Shown: in pieces, positions 1 to 5,843 of the stretch
How the letters are laid out: every line of letters starts with the position of its first letter
Position numbering within the stretch: position 1 is the first letter of the stretch
Source: an uncultured Bacteroidales bacterium
GTDB taxonomy: Bacteria; Bacteroidota; Bacteroidia; Bacteroidales; Paludibacteraceae
Assembly (NCBI GenBank): GCA_946405045.1
Contig: CAMJFV010000124.1
Span: forward strand, 1-6,310
Reading direction: 5' to 3'
DNA length: 6,310 nt
The notes under the pieces: generated by a model
Told to the model about the DNA's origin: nothing
Seen by the model: the letters and a program-made list of their open reading frames with translations, nothing else
Databases searched by the model: none
Program-made: the position numbers and the translations under genes

Positions 1-55
1 CAACTGGGAGTGGATGCCTGCATTATACTGGCAGCTTGGCTGTCCTAACCTTGTG
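1..55. repeat. Exact 55-bp direct repeat, copy 1 (probable contig-end artefact)
   Basis: Bases 1-55 are identical to bases 95-149, and identity stops at base 56 (a against g at 150). The offset is 94 bases, which is not a multiple of three, so this copy lies in a different frame from the acyltransferase gene it duplicates. Reading on from it in its own frame runs into a stop at 89-91, and a TGA in the acyltransferase frame spans the junction (54-56). Copy 1 therefore cannot be the genuine upstream part of the gene. Seen: the exact repeat. Inferred: assembly artefact at a contig end, with a genuine tandem duplication as the alternative. Confidence 0.9.
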
Positions 56-68
56 AGAGGGAAGAAAC

Positions 69-623
69 ATGATGTTCGCCTCTTCTCATAAGGGCAACTG
101 GGAGTGGATGCCTGCATTATACTGGCAGCTTGGCTGTCCTAACCTTGTGGGCGTAGAGGTCAACCGACCTGCCAAAAACCCATATATAAATGCTTTCTTC
201 AAAGGTATGCGCAACCGCCTCGGTATGGAATTGGTGGATAAAAACGACATAATACGTCCTCTTTTGAAGTACAGAAAAGGCGATAAAACATTTGGTCTTG
301 GACTTCTTGCAGATCAAACCCCAAGCGTTAAAAACATTGATTATTGGACAGAATTCCTTCATCAGGACACTCCATTCCTATCCGGCCCGGAAAGAATGGC
401 AAGAATGTTCAAATCAGCCTATGTGTATGCCGACGTGATTCGCATATCACGTGGATATTATAAATATCGTCTGAAACTGATCTCTGTAAATGTGGCAGAA
501 GAGGAAGAATACGCCGCCACAGAGAAATACGCCCGTCTACTTGAAGAAAGTATCCAGGAATACCCATCAGACTGGCTTTGGACGCACCGCAGATGGAAAC
601 ATAAGAGAGAAAACAAAGCATAA
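69..623 (+). CDS. LpxL/HtrB-like lipid A acyltransferase, 5'-truncated
   Basis: Likely a membrane-bound lysophospholipid or lipid A acyltransferase, which in this family moves an acyl chain from acyl-ACP to the lipid A precursor at the inner membrane. Numbering from the ATG at 69, residues 7-12 read HKGNWE, the HX4E catalytic motif of the family. GLLADQTP (about 78-85), TPFLSGPERMAR (101-112) and the C-terminal PSDWLWTHRRWKH (166-178) are further family blocks. The visible part is 184 residues, against roughly 290-330 for full proteins. The N-terminal membrane anchor and about 100 residues before the HX4E motif are missing, so the ATG at 69 is probably internal. Codons 57-68 (E-G-R-N) look like true upstream coding sequence, cut off by the duplicated bases 1-55. 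The gene lies 52 bases before the helicase gene on the same strand, with no terminator seen between them. The exact acyl position and symbol cannot be decided here. Confidence 0.85.
   Translation: MMFASSHKGNWEWMPALYWQLGCPNLVGVEVNRPAKNPYINAFFKGMRNRLGMELVDKNDIIRPLLKYRKGDKTFGLGLLADQTPSVKNIDYWTEFLHQDTPFLSGPERMARMFKSAYVYADVIRISRGYYKYRLKLISVNVAEEEEYAATEKYARLLEESIQEYPSDWLWTHRRWKHKRENKA
95..149. repeat. Exact 55-bp direct repeat, copy 2 (inside acyltransferase gene)
   Basis: This is the copy in its natural place: it encodes residues 9-27 of the acyltransferase fragment in frame, including the N, W and E of the HKGNWE catalytic motif. It matches bases 1-55 without a mismatch. A unique stretch of 39 bases (56-94) separates the two copies. 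Confidence 0.9.
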
Positions 624-675
624 TTAAATTGCATAATACATATTTAATATAGTAACAGTCAAAACGATCCTGATT

Positions 676-3471
676 ATGGCGATTGAGATTAACAAAGAGA
701 TGCAATTGGCTAAAAAGCTGATTGAAACGACCAACGAGAATATTTTCTTGACCGGTAACGCAGGTACTGGCAAAACAACTTTCTTGAATCTGCTAAGGAC
801 TCAGTGTGCCAAACGAATGGTGGTGCTTGCTCCTACAGGTGTGGCTGCAATTAACGCTAAAGGCCAGACCATACACTCTTTCTTCCAACTTCCTTTCACG
901 CCTTTCCTACCTGAATATGGAAAAGAGAAAGGTCAGATCAAAAAAGACAAAATAAATATTTTCCGTACCATCGACCTTCTTGTGATCGACGAGATAAGTA
1001 TGGTTCGTGCCGATCTGTTGGACGCTATCGACGACAGACTAAGAGAATATCGTAAACAGAAATACACTCCTTTTGGTGGCGTTCAATGCCTTTTCATCGG
1101 AGATTTACAACAATTACCACCCGTAGTAAGAGATGAGGAGTGGGCTATAATGCAGAAGCACTACTCCACTCCGTTCTTTTTCAGCAGCAAAGCATTGCAG
1201 GAATCTTCATACGTCACTATTGAGCTAAAAAAAATATACCGTCAGGCAGACGAAAAGTTCATAAGCATACTGAATGAAGTACGCAACAACCATCTCTCTA
1301 TGGAGTCGCTCAACGAGCTGAACAAACATTACCTGCCAGAATATGAGCCTAAAGAGGGTGAAATATTCCTGACTACACACAATAAAATAGCAGACGCATT
1401 CAATGAGAAAAATCTGAACGAGATAGAAGAAGAGCCAACAATCTACAATGCTATAATCAAAGACAGATTCCCTGAATCCATGTATCCTGTGGATGAGTCG
1501 CTTGAACTCAAAATCGGGGCTCAGGTAATGTTCACACGCAACAACCGGGAAGCGAACTACTACAATGGCAAGATAGGCACAATCATCGACCTTTCTGAGC
1601 ATAAAATCACGGTGAAATGCAAGGAAGACAACTATCCGATTGTGGCTGAAAGAGAAATCTGGGAAAATACTGAAACCAAAATAGACAAAGAGACAAAAGA
1701 GCAGTATGAGGATGTGGTAGGCACATTTTCACAATTCCCATTACGTCTTGCTTGGGCGATCACTATCCATAAAAGCCAAGGTCTCACTTTCGACAGAGCC
1801 ATCATCGACGCTATAGCTTCATTCTCACACGGACAAGTGTATGTGGCATTAAGCAGATGCAAAAGTCTCGATGGAATGGTGTTAAAATCGCCTATCAAAC
1901 TAGAATCCATCATCACCGACCAGAACGTCACACGCTATATGCAGTATGAAGGAGAACGAGCCGCCAACATCGAAGATGTTTTGCCTCAACTCCAGAAGCG
2001 ATACATGATCGTGCTTCTCAACGAGATGTTCGACTTCAGTGACATACACCAAATATTCGGCCGTGTGTTCAACATGGCTCAGACTGGCAACCAGCTAAAC
2101 ACACTGATGCCAAAGCTATGTGAACTAGTGAGTGCAGAATACTACTCTATGACCACTGACATAGTGGATGTAGCAAACAAATTCAGAAACCAATATACAT
2201 CTCTAGTCGACACTGCAACCGACATCTATACAGATGAGCATATACAGCAACGCATCAAAGCTGCCGTCGATTATTTCCTGAAAAAAATCGAAGACATCGA
2301 CATTGACATATACAACGAAGATATCGAGCTTGACAACCGTTCTGTGGAAGACGCTTATAACGCCCAGACAACCGAGTTTGTCAAACTTATTCGTATCAAA
2401 ACCGCAATACTCTCAACATTCAAGGATATCCCGTTCTCAACAACCTCTTTCCTTGAAGCACGAGCAAAAGCCACTCTGGATATTGAAATGGGCAAACTTG
2501 AACGTGCTAAAGCAGACATGACGGTTGTCGGTGTCGACCCTGTGCTTCAGCACCGTCTTATTGAATGGAGAATGGAAAAAGCCGACGGTGGTCCTCTCGC
2601 TTACGTGATGAGCATGAAGACTCTGCAAGAAATTGCCGCACGTCTGCCAAAGAGCACCGACGACATGAAGAAAATTCCAGGACTCGGCACAAAGAGAATA
2701 ACAAAATATGGCGATGAAATCGTGAATATTGTCCGTAAATTCATCGCAGACAAAAGAGATGACAAGCTGACTGATGAAGAAAAAGAGCTGATGAGCAAAG
2801 CATCGTCGAAAAAATCGAAATCTTCAAAAGCCTCATCGAAAACATCAGAACCTGACACGTATCAAAAAACTCTGATCCTTTTCAAAGAAGGTAAATCTAT
2901 TCAGGAAATCGCAGAAGAGAGAAATCTCTCACTCAGCACCATCGACAACCATCTTTCCAAACTGGTTTACAACGGTGAATTGAAAGCGGACGATGTGATA
3001 GAAGAATCACTTCTGAACATGATAGACAAAGTTTTATCGAAAAAGACAGACATCTCTGTCAAAGATTTGCGTAAGGAGATCAAAGAAAGAGTCTCGATGC
3101 CCATCGTCGACATCTATTATTTCTGGAAAAGCAAGGAGAAAAACAAAGCAGTTGGAGGAAGAATGTCTGCCAACGACCGCAAAAATACGGTCAAAACGTT
3201 CTATGCCGACAATATGCCACTTACAGATATCGCCATCAGAGTGAAAGAGCCGCCCACATTGGTTGCCGACGACATCAATAGCTTTGTTGAGAAAGAGATG
3301 ATCAGAGAAGAAGATGTATTGAAAGATAGTGATTACAAAAAAATGAAAAAGATTTTTGAATCACTGCCTGAGGAGAACCAATTTGTACACATGTGGGAAT
3401 CCATTCCCCTATCTTTTTCTCGTGAGAAGGTCAAAATTGCATGGAGAAGATTCCAAAAGGAAAACATATAG
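676..3471 (+). CDS. Pif1/RecD2-like SF1 DNA helicase with HRDC and C-terminal HTH domains
   Basis: A complete 931-residue ATP-dependent DNA helicase of superfamily 1B (Pif1-like), expected to act in the cytoplasm on DNA during replication or repair. The motor lies at about residues 10-420. It has Walker A GNAGTGKTT (27-35), motif Ia APTGVAAINAKGQTIHSF (52-69), Walker B DEIS (105-108), motif III GDLQQLPPV (142-150), a motif-IV-like KKIYRQ (185-190), AITIHKSQGLTFD (361-373) and motif VI GQVYVALSRCKS (386-397). An HRDC domain follows at about 618-690, ending in a helix-hairpin-helix-like KKIPGLG. Next come a Ser/Lys-rich linker (about 706-726) and a helix-turn-helix of the type found at RecQ C-termini (about 727-775; GKSIQEIAEERNLSLSTI). 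A second HTH-like segment may lie at 834-877. The ATG at 676 places the P-loop near the N-terminus, as usual for the family. There is no Shine-Dalgarno. No Bacteroidetes promoter was found in 624-675, so read-through from the acyltransferase gene is likely. The substrate is not known from the sequence. Confidence 0.92.
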   Translation: MAIEINKEMQLAKKLIETTNENIFLTGNAGTGKTTFLNLLRTQCAKRMVVLAPTGVAAINAKGQTIHSFFQLPFTPFLPEYGKEKGQIKKDKINIFRTIDLLVIDEISMVRADLLDAIDDRLREYRKQKYTPFGGVQCLFIGDLQQLPPVVRDEEWAIMQKHYSTPFFFSSKALQESSYVTIELKKIYRQADEKFISILNEVRNNHLSMESLNELNKHYLPEYEPKEGEIFLTTHNKIADAFNEKNLNEIEEEPTIYNAIIKDRFPESMYPVDESLELKIGAQVMFTRNNREANYYNGKIGTIIDLSEHKITVKCKEDNYPIVAEREIWENTETKIDKETKEQYEDVVGTFSQFPLRLAWAITIHKSQGLTFDRAIIDAIASFSHGQVYVALSRCKSLDGMVLKSPIKLESIITDQNVTRYMQYEGERAANIEDVLPQLQKRYMIVLLNEMFDFSDIHQIFGRVFNMAQTGNQLNTLMPKLCELVSAEYYSMTTDIVDVANKFRNQYTSLVDTATDIYTDEHIQQRIKAAVDYFLKKIEDIDIDIYNEDIELDNRSVEDAYNAQTTEFVKLIRIKTAILSTFKDIPFSTTSFLEARAKATLDIEMGKLERAKADMTVVGVDPVLQHRLIEWRMEKADGGPLAYVMSMKTLQEIAARLPKSTDDMKKIPGLGTKRITKYGDEIVNIVRKFIADKRDDKLTDEEKELMSKASSKKSKSSKASSKTSEPDTYQKTLILFKEGKSIQEIAEERNLSLSTIDNHLSKLVYNGELKADDVIEESLLNMIDKVLSKKTDISVKDLRKEIKERVSMPIVDIYYFWKSKEKNKAVGGRMSANDRKNTVKTFYADNMPLTDIAIRVKEPPTLVADDINSFVEKEMIREEDVLKDSDYKKMKKIFESLPEENQFVHMWESIPLSFSREKVKIAWRRFQKENI

Positions 3472-3502
3472 AGACGCACGGGCGGGCGTCTCTTTTCTTT
3501 TT
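3471..3502 (+). terminator. Intrinsic terminator of the helicase gene (hairpin 1)
   Basis: GAGACGC (3471-3477) pairs with GCGTCTC (3486-3492) around an 8-base loop. A T-rich run, TTTTCTTTTT (3493-3502), follows directly. The stem begins with the last base of the helicase stop codon TAG (3469-3471). This is a classic Rho-independent terminator for the rightward transcript. Confidence 0.85.
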
Positions 3503-3519
3503 ACCGTGCGTGTCTTTTT
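3471..3519 (+). terminator. Overlapping alternative terminator hairpin (hairpin 2)
   Basis: The same 5' arm, extended (3471-3481, GAGACGCACGG), also pairs with CCGTGCGTGTC (3504-3514). That gives 8 continuous base pairs, one G-G mismatch and two more pairs, around a 22-base loop. Five Ts (3515-3519) follow. It cannot form together with hairpin 1. It may act as a back-up terminator, and the same inverted repeat is also transcribed at the end of the convergent HAD gene. Confidence 0.55.
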
Positions 3520-3531
3520 ATCATTTTGCAT

Positions 3532-4191
3532 TCAGCATTTTGAATTTAGCATTTCCCTAAGCATCTTCATTGTCTCATCAGTATTTGAAATGACGATGCT
3601 GTCCCAACCATACTTGACCGCCATGTTCACATTATCCTGGCTATCGTCGAAAAAGATGATATCCTTGCCGCTGAATCCGAATTTATCGTGGATGCTCTGC
3701 CCCACCGTCTCAAAAATTTCCGGTTCAGGCTTTTTTAGATGAAGTTCATGTGAAAGATAAAGAGCATCGAAATAATCATAAATGTCACGTCCTTCCACCT
3801 GACGGAAATGATTCTGCATCACATTGTCGATATGCGGCTGGTTGACGTTGCTGAGCATACACACTGTCTTCCCATATTCATGGCGAAGCCGATAAATCAT
3901 ATTGAGAAGGTCGACGGGAGTCTCGCCAATCATGGAATTCCACGCGTCAACAATATCACTTCCAGATATCTTTTTATTAGACAAAACCGCCAATTCATCG
4001 CAGAATTTCTCAACGGAGATCAATCCATACTCCAATGCCCCAAAAGGACCATTTTGCGAACTATTACCAATCATAGCCGCTGCATCCTCTATTCCAAGCA
4101 GACGGAATTTCTCTATACACTCTTTACGATAAAGGCTCACAAGCACCATGCCGAGGTCGAAAACGAAGACCTTATGATCTGATATATTCAT
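3532..4191 (-). CDS. HAD superfamily phosphatase, YihX-like (HAD-IA)
   Basis: A cytoplasmic haloacid-dehalogenase-type hydrolase of 219 residues, probably a phosphatase on a small phosphorylated metabolite. E. coli YihX, which it resembles in its motifs, is an alpha-glucose-1-phosphatase. With the start at 4191, motif I is VFDLGMVLV (about residues 10-18, nucleophile Asp12), motif II is MLSNVN (about 112-117), motif III is LKKPEPEIF (about 152-160) with its Lys, and motif IV is FFDDSQDN (about 181-188). A helical C1 cap fits between motifs I and II. Position D+2 is Gly rather than Asp, as in YihX-type FDLGxV motifs. The frame stays open to an ATG at 4305, but that lies upstream of the likely promoter (4267-4298). 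The ATG at 4191 puts motif I near the N-terminus as in relatives; 4227 and 4239 are less likely alternatives. The gene converges on the helicase gene and is divergent from ychF. Its substrate cannot be assigned. Confidence 0.85.
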   Translation of the reverse strand: MNISDHKVFVFDLGMVLVSLYRKECIEKFRLLGIEDAAAMIGNSSQNGPFGALEYGLISVEKFCDELAVLSNKKISGSDIVDAWNSMIGETPVDLLNMIYRLRHEYGKTVCMLSNVNQPHIDNVMQNHFRQVEGRDIYDYFDALYLSHELHLKKPEPEIFETVGQSIHDKFGFSGKDIIFFDDSQDNVNMAVKYGWDSIVISNTDETMKMLREMLNSKC

Positions 4192-4266
4192 ATATTCTAA
4201 ATTTCGTAGAGACGAGAATTCACGCATCCCTGCAATCATATATTCGGAGTCATTCAAAATCAGCTG

Positions 4267-4298
4267 CAAATTTATAATTATCGCCACATTTTCACAAA
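4267..4298 (-). promoter_or_regulatory. Bacteroidetes-type promoter of the HAD phosphatase gene
   Basis: On the minus strand, TTTG (4298-4295) is followed after 20 bases by TAAATTTG (4274-4267). This matches the Bacteroidetes -33/-7 consensus, TTTG-N19/20-TAnnTTTG. Transcription would start near 4260, giving a leader of about 70 bases before the chosen ATG at 4191. Confidence 0.65.
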
Positions 4299-4320
4299 TC
4301 GACAATTTTGATTACTTTTG
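4290..4320 (+). promoter_or_regulatory. Bacteroidetes-type promoter of ychF
   Basis: TACTTTTG (4313-4320) is a perfect TAnnTTTG -7 element. At the expected distance upstream there is only an imperfect -33 element, within the T-run 4289-4292. Transcription would start near 4327. That is downstream of the in-frame ATG at 4308, so it supports the ychF start at 4359. The element overlaps the -33 region of the divergent HAD promoter. Confidence 0.65.
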
Positions 4321-4358
4321 TGAAAAATTATGTAGAAAACTATAAAAGATATATAAAA

Positions 4359-5459
4359 ATGGCACTTCAATGCGGTATTGTCGGCTTACCAAACGTAGGC
4401 AAATCGACTCTTTTCAACTGCTTGTCGAACGCAAAAGCGCAGGCAGCAAACTTTCCATTCTGTACTATCGAACCTAACGTCGGCGTCATTACCGTGCCAG
4501 ACGATCGTTTGGTGACTTTGGAAAACCTTGTTCACCCGCAGCGTGTTGTCCCTACTACAGTTGAAATCGTAGACATCGCAGGATTGGTGAAGGGAGCAAG
4601 CAAGGGAGAAGGTCTTGGAAATAAGTTTTTGGCAAACATCCGTGAGACAGACGCTATCCTACATGTATTGCGTTGCTTCGACAACGAGAATGTCACACAT
4701 GTAGACGGAAGTGTGGATCCAGTGCGTGACAAAGAGATCATCGACACAGAGCTTCAGCTAAAAGACCTTGAAACAGTTGAAAGCCGTCTGACAAAGCTTA
4801 AGAAGCAGGCACAGACAGGAGGTGACAAGGTAGCGAAAGCAACATGTGAGGTGCTTGAGAAATACAGAGCCAAACTACTTGAAGGAAGATCTGCAAGAGA
4901 GGTTGAGCTTACAAAAGAAGAGAAAGAGTTGGTAAAAGACCTATATCTTCTTACTACCAAGCCAGTCATGTATGTTTGCAACGTCGACGAAGCAAGTGCA
5001 GTGACAGGTAACAAATATACTGAGGCTGTGAAAGAGGCTATCAAAGACGAGAACGCAGAGATGCTTATCGTGGCAGCCGCAACAGAAGCAGACATTAACG
5101 AGCTTGAGACATTCGAAGAGCGTCAGGAGTTCCTTGAGGCAGCAGGACTTAAAGAGTCTGGCGTTGTCCGCTTGATCAAGTCAGCCTACAAGCTATTGGA
5201 TCTTCAGACATACTTCACAGCCGGAGTACAGGAAGTGAGAGCATGGACATTCATCCGTGGTTCGAAAGCACCTCAATGTGCAGGAATCATCCACTCAGAT
5301 TTTGAGAAAGGATTTATCCGTGCCGAGGTAATCAAATACGACGATTTCGTAGCACTTGGAAGTGAAGCTGCATGTCGTGAAGCCGGCAAAATTTCCATTG
5401 AAGGAAAAGAATATGTTTGCCAGGACGGAGATTTGATGCATTTCAGATTCAATGTATAA
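4359..5459 (+). CDS. ychF: Redox/ribosome-associated ATPase YchF (OBG/OLA1 family)
   Basis: A universally conserved P-loop NTPase that binds ribosomes. Family members prefer ATP to GTP, and in E. coli the protein is linked to oxidative-stress control. The product is 366 residues, close to E. coli YchF (363). Visible motifs are G1 GLPNVGKST (9-17), the start of G3 DIAGLVKG (72-79), and NVDE (208-211) in place of the NKxD guanine-specificity motif, the hallmark of the ATP-using YchF group. A helical insertion lies at about 127-195 and the TGS domain at about 281-364 (ending DGDLMHFRFNV). An in-frame ATG at 4308 would add 17 residues, but it lies within the promoter. Family proteins begin as MALQCGIVG does, so 4359 is the start. 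No Shine-Dalgarno is present. No clear terminator follows; the tRNA promoter begins about 20 bases after the stop. Confidence 0.97.
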   Translation: MALQCGIVGLPNVGKSTLFNCLSNAKAQAANFPFCTIEPNVGVITVPDDRLVTLENLVHPQRVVPTTVEIVDIAGLVKGASKGEGLGNKFLANIRETDAILHVLRCFDNENVTHVDGSVDPVRDKEIIDTELQLKDLETVESRLTKLKKQAQTGGDKVAKATCEVLEKYRAKLLEGRSAREVELTKEEKELVKDLYLLTTKPVMYVCNVDEASAVTGNKYTEAVKEAIKDENAEMLIVAAATEADINELETFEERQEFLEAAGLKESGVVRLIKSAYKLLDLQTYFTAGVQEVRAWTFIRGSKAPQCAGIIHSDFEKGFIRAEVIKYDDFVALGSEAACREAGKISIEGKEYVCQDGDLMHFRFNV

Positions 5460-5478
5460 TAAAAAAAGCAAGGAATAA

Positions 5479-5509
5479 TTTGTTTTGAAACAAAAATTTC
5501 TTACTTTTG
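5479..5509 (+). promoter_or_regulatory. Consensus Bacteroidetes promoter of the tRNA gene
   Basis: TTTG (5479-5482), a 19-base spacer and TACTTTTG (5502-5509) match the Bacteroidetes promoter exactly. Transcription should start near 5516, about 33 bases before the mature tRNA. The -33 element forms the left half of a small inverted repeat (5479-5494, TTTGTTT/AAACAAA). Confidence 0.8.
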
Positions 5510-5548
5510 CACTCGATTTCAAAAAATCAACTTTATACAGTTGGTTTC

Positions 5549-5622
5549 GGGCCTATAGCTCAGTTGGTTAGAGCAACGGACTCATAACCCGTGGGTCACT
5601 GGTTCAAGCCCAGTTGGGCCCA
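5549..5622 (+). tRNA. tRNA with CAU anticodon, probably tRNA-Ile2 (lysidine type), otherwise elongator Met
   Basis: The full cloverleaf can be drawn over 74 bases. The acceptor stem is GGGCCTA/TGGGCCC (one G-T pair), and the D stem is GCTC/GAGC with loop AGTTGGTTA. The anticodon stem is ACGGA/CCCGT around CTCATAA (anticodon CAT at 5583-5585). The variable loop is GGGTC, the T stem is ACTGG/CCAGT with loop TTCAAGC, and A73 is at 5622. The bases after it are CCC, so CCA is not encoded and must be added. It is not an initiator, because position 1 pairs with 72. C4-G69 and C5-G68, the pairs TilS uses in E. coli to tell tRNA-Ile2 from tRNA-Met, together with the TTCAAG T loop, favour Ile2. Position 31-39 is an A-C mismatch. 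Confidence 0.93.
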
Positions 5623-5634
5623 CCCACGAATCAG

Positions 5635-5663
5635 AGAGACGCTATTAATAGCGTCTCTTTTTT
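5635..5663 (+). terminator. Intrinsic terminator of the tRNA gene
   Basis: A perfect 24-base palindrome, AGAGACGCTATT/AATAGCGTCTCT (5635-5658), forms a stem of about 10 pairs with a TTAA loop. The run of six Ts at 5658-5663 follows. It sits 12 bases after the tRNA. The GAGACGC/GCGTCTC core is the same as in the helicase terminator. Confidence 0.9.
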
Positions 5664-5772
5664 GTTTTGTGACAGATGATGTTTCGCAACATAAATGGGC
5701 AAATAGCACTGTTTCAGCACAAATCAAAACATAAAAAATGTTATAAAATAGCTTATTTTCTATATTGATTAC
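5664..5772. other. Intergenic region without a recognised gene
   Basis: This AT-rich stretch separates the tRNA terminator from the promoter of the DUF1573 gene. The longest open frames here are short and match no family I recognise. Only a weak AT-rich inverted repeat is visible (AACAT/ATGTT, 5728-5742), without a T tract that would make it a terminator. Together with the tRNA unit it fills the 384 bases between ychF and the last gene. Confidence 0.6.
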
Positions 5773-5803
5773 TTGCGACAAGAGCAAAAGTCTATTATAT
5801 TTG
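5773..5803 (+). promoter_or_regulatory. Bacteroidetes-type promoter of the DUF1573 gene
   Basis: TATATTTG (5796-5803) is a perfect TAnnTTTG -7 element. TTG (5773-5775) lies 20 bases upstream as a partial -33 element. Transcription should start near 5810, leaving an AU-rich leader of about 34 bases before the ATG at 5844, typical of Bacteroidetes genes lacking a Shine-Dalgarno. Confidence 0.7.
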
Positions 5804-5843
5804 CAATAGGAACTCACAAGTATAACTTTTAATATATAATAGT

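Noticed and set aside
1..149. Terminal direct repeat of a mobile element or phage
   Set aside because: Both copies are pieces of an acyltransferase coding sequence 94 bases apart, with no transposase, integrase or inverted ends nearby.
1225..1602. Minus-strand open frame of 125 codons inside the helicase gene
   Set aside because: Antisense shadow of the conserved helicase motor region; Cys/Phe/Tyr-rich translation without a family.
3521..3552. GCATT-like short repeats around the HAD stop codon
   Set aside because: The units are only about 5-7 bases, irregular and in AT-rich DNA, so they do not support a repeat array.
3356..3742. Plus-strand open frame of 128 codons across the helicase/HAD junction
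   Set aside because: It overlaps two solid genes, runs through the terminator hairpins and antisense to the HAD gene, and has low-complexity, non-family-like composition.
3808..4182. Plus-strand open frame of 124 codons opposite the HAD gene
   Set aside because: It is antisense to a gene with all four HAD motifs and shows no recognisable domain.
4192..4305. N-terminal extension of the HAD protein by 38 residues from the ATG at 4305
   Set aside because: It runs through the likely promoter at 4267-4298, and HAD motif I normally lies near the N-terminus, as it does from 4191.
4308..4358. N-terminal extension of YchF by 17 residues from the ATG at 4308
   Set aside because: The -7 element lies at 4313-4320, so this ATG would not be transcribed, and YchF proteins start at the MALQCGIVG-like position (4359).
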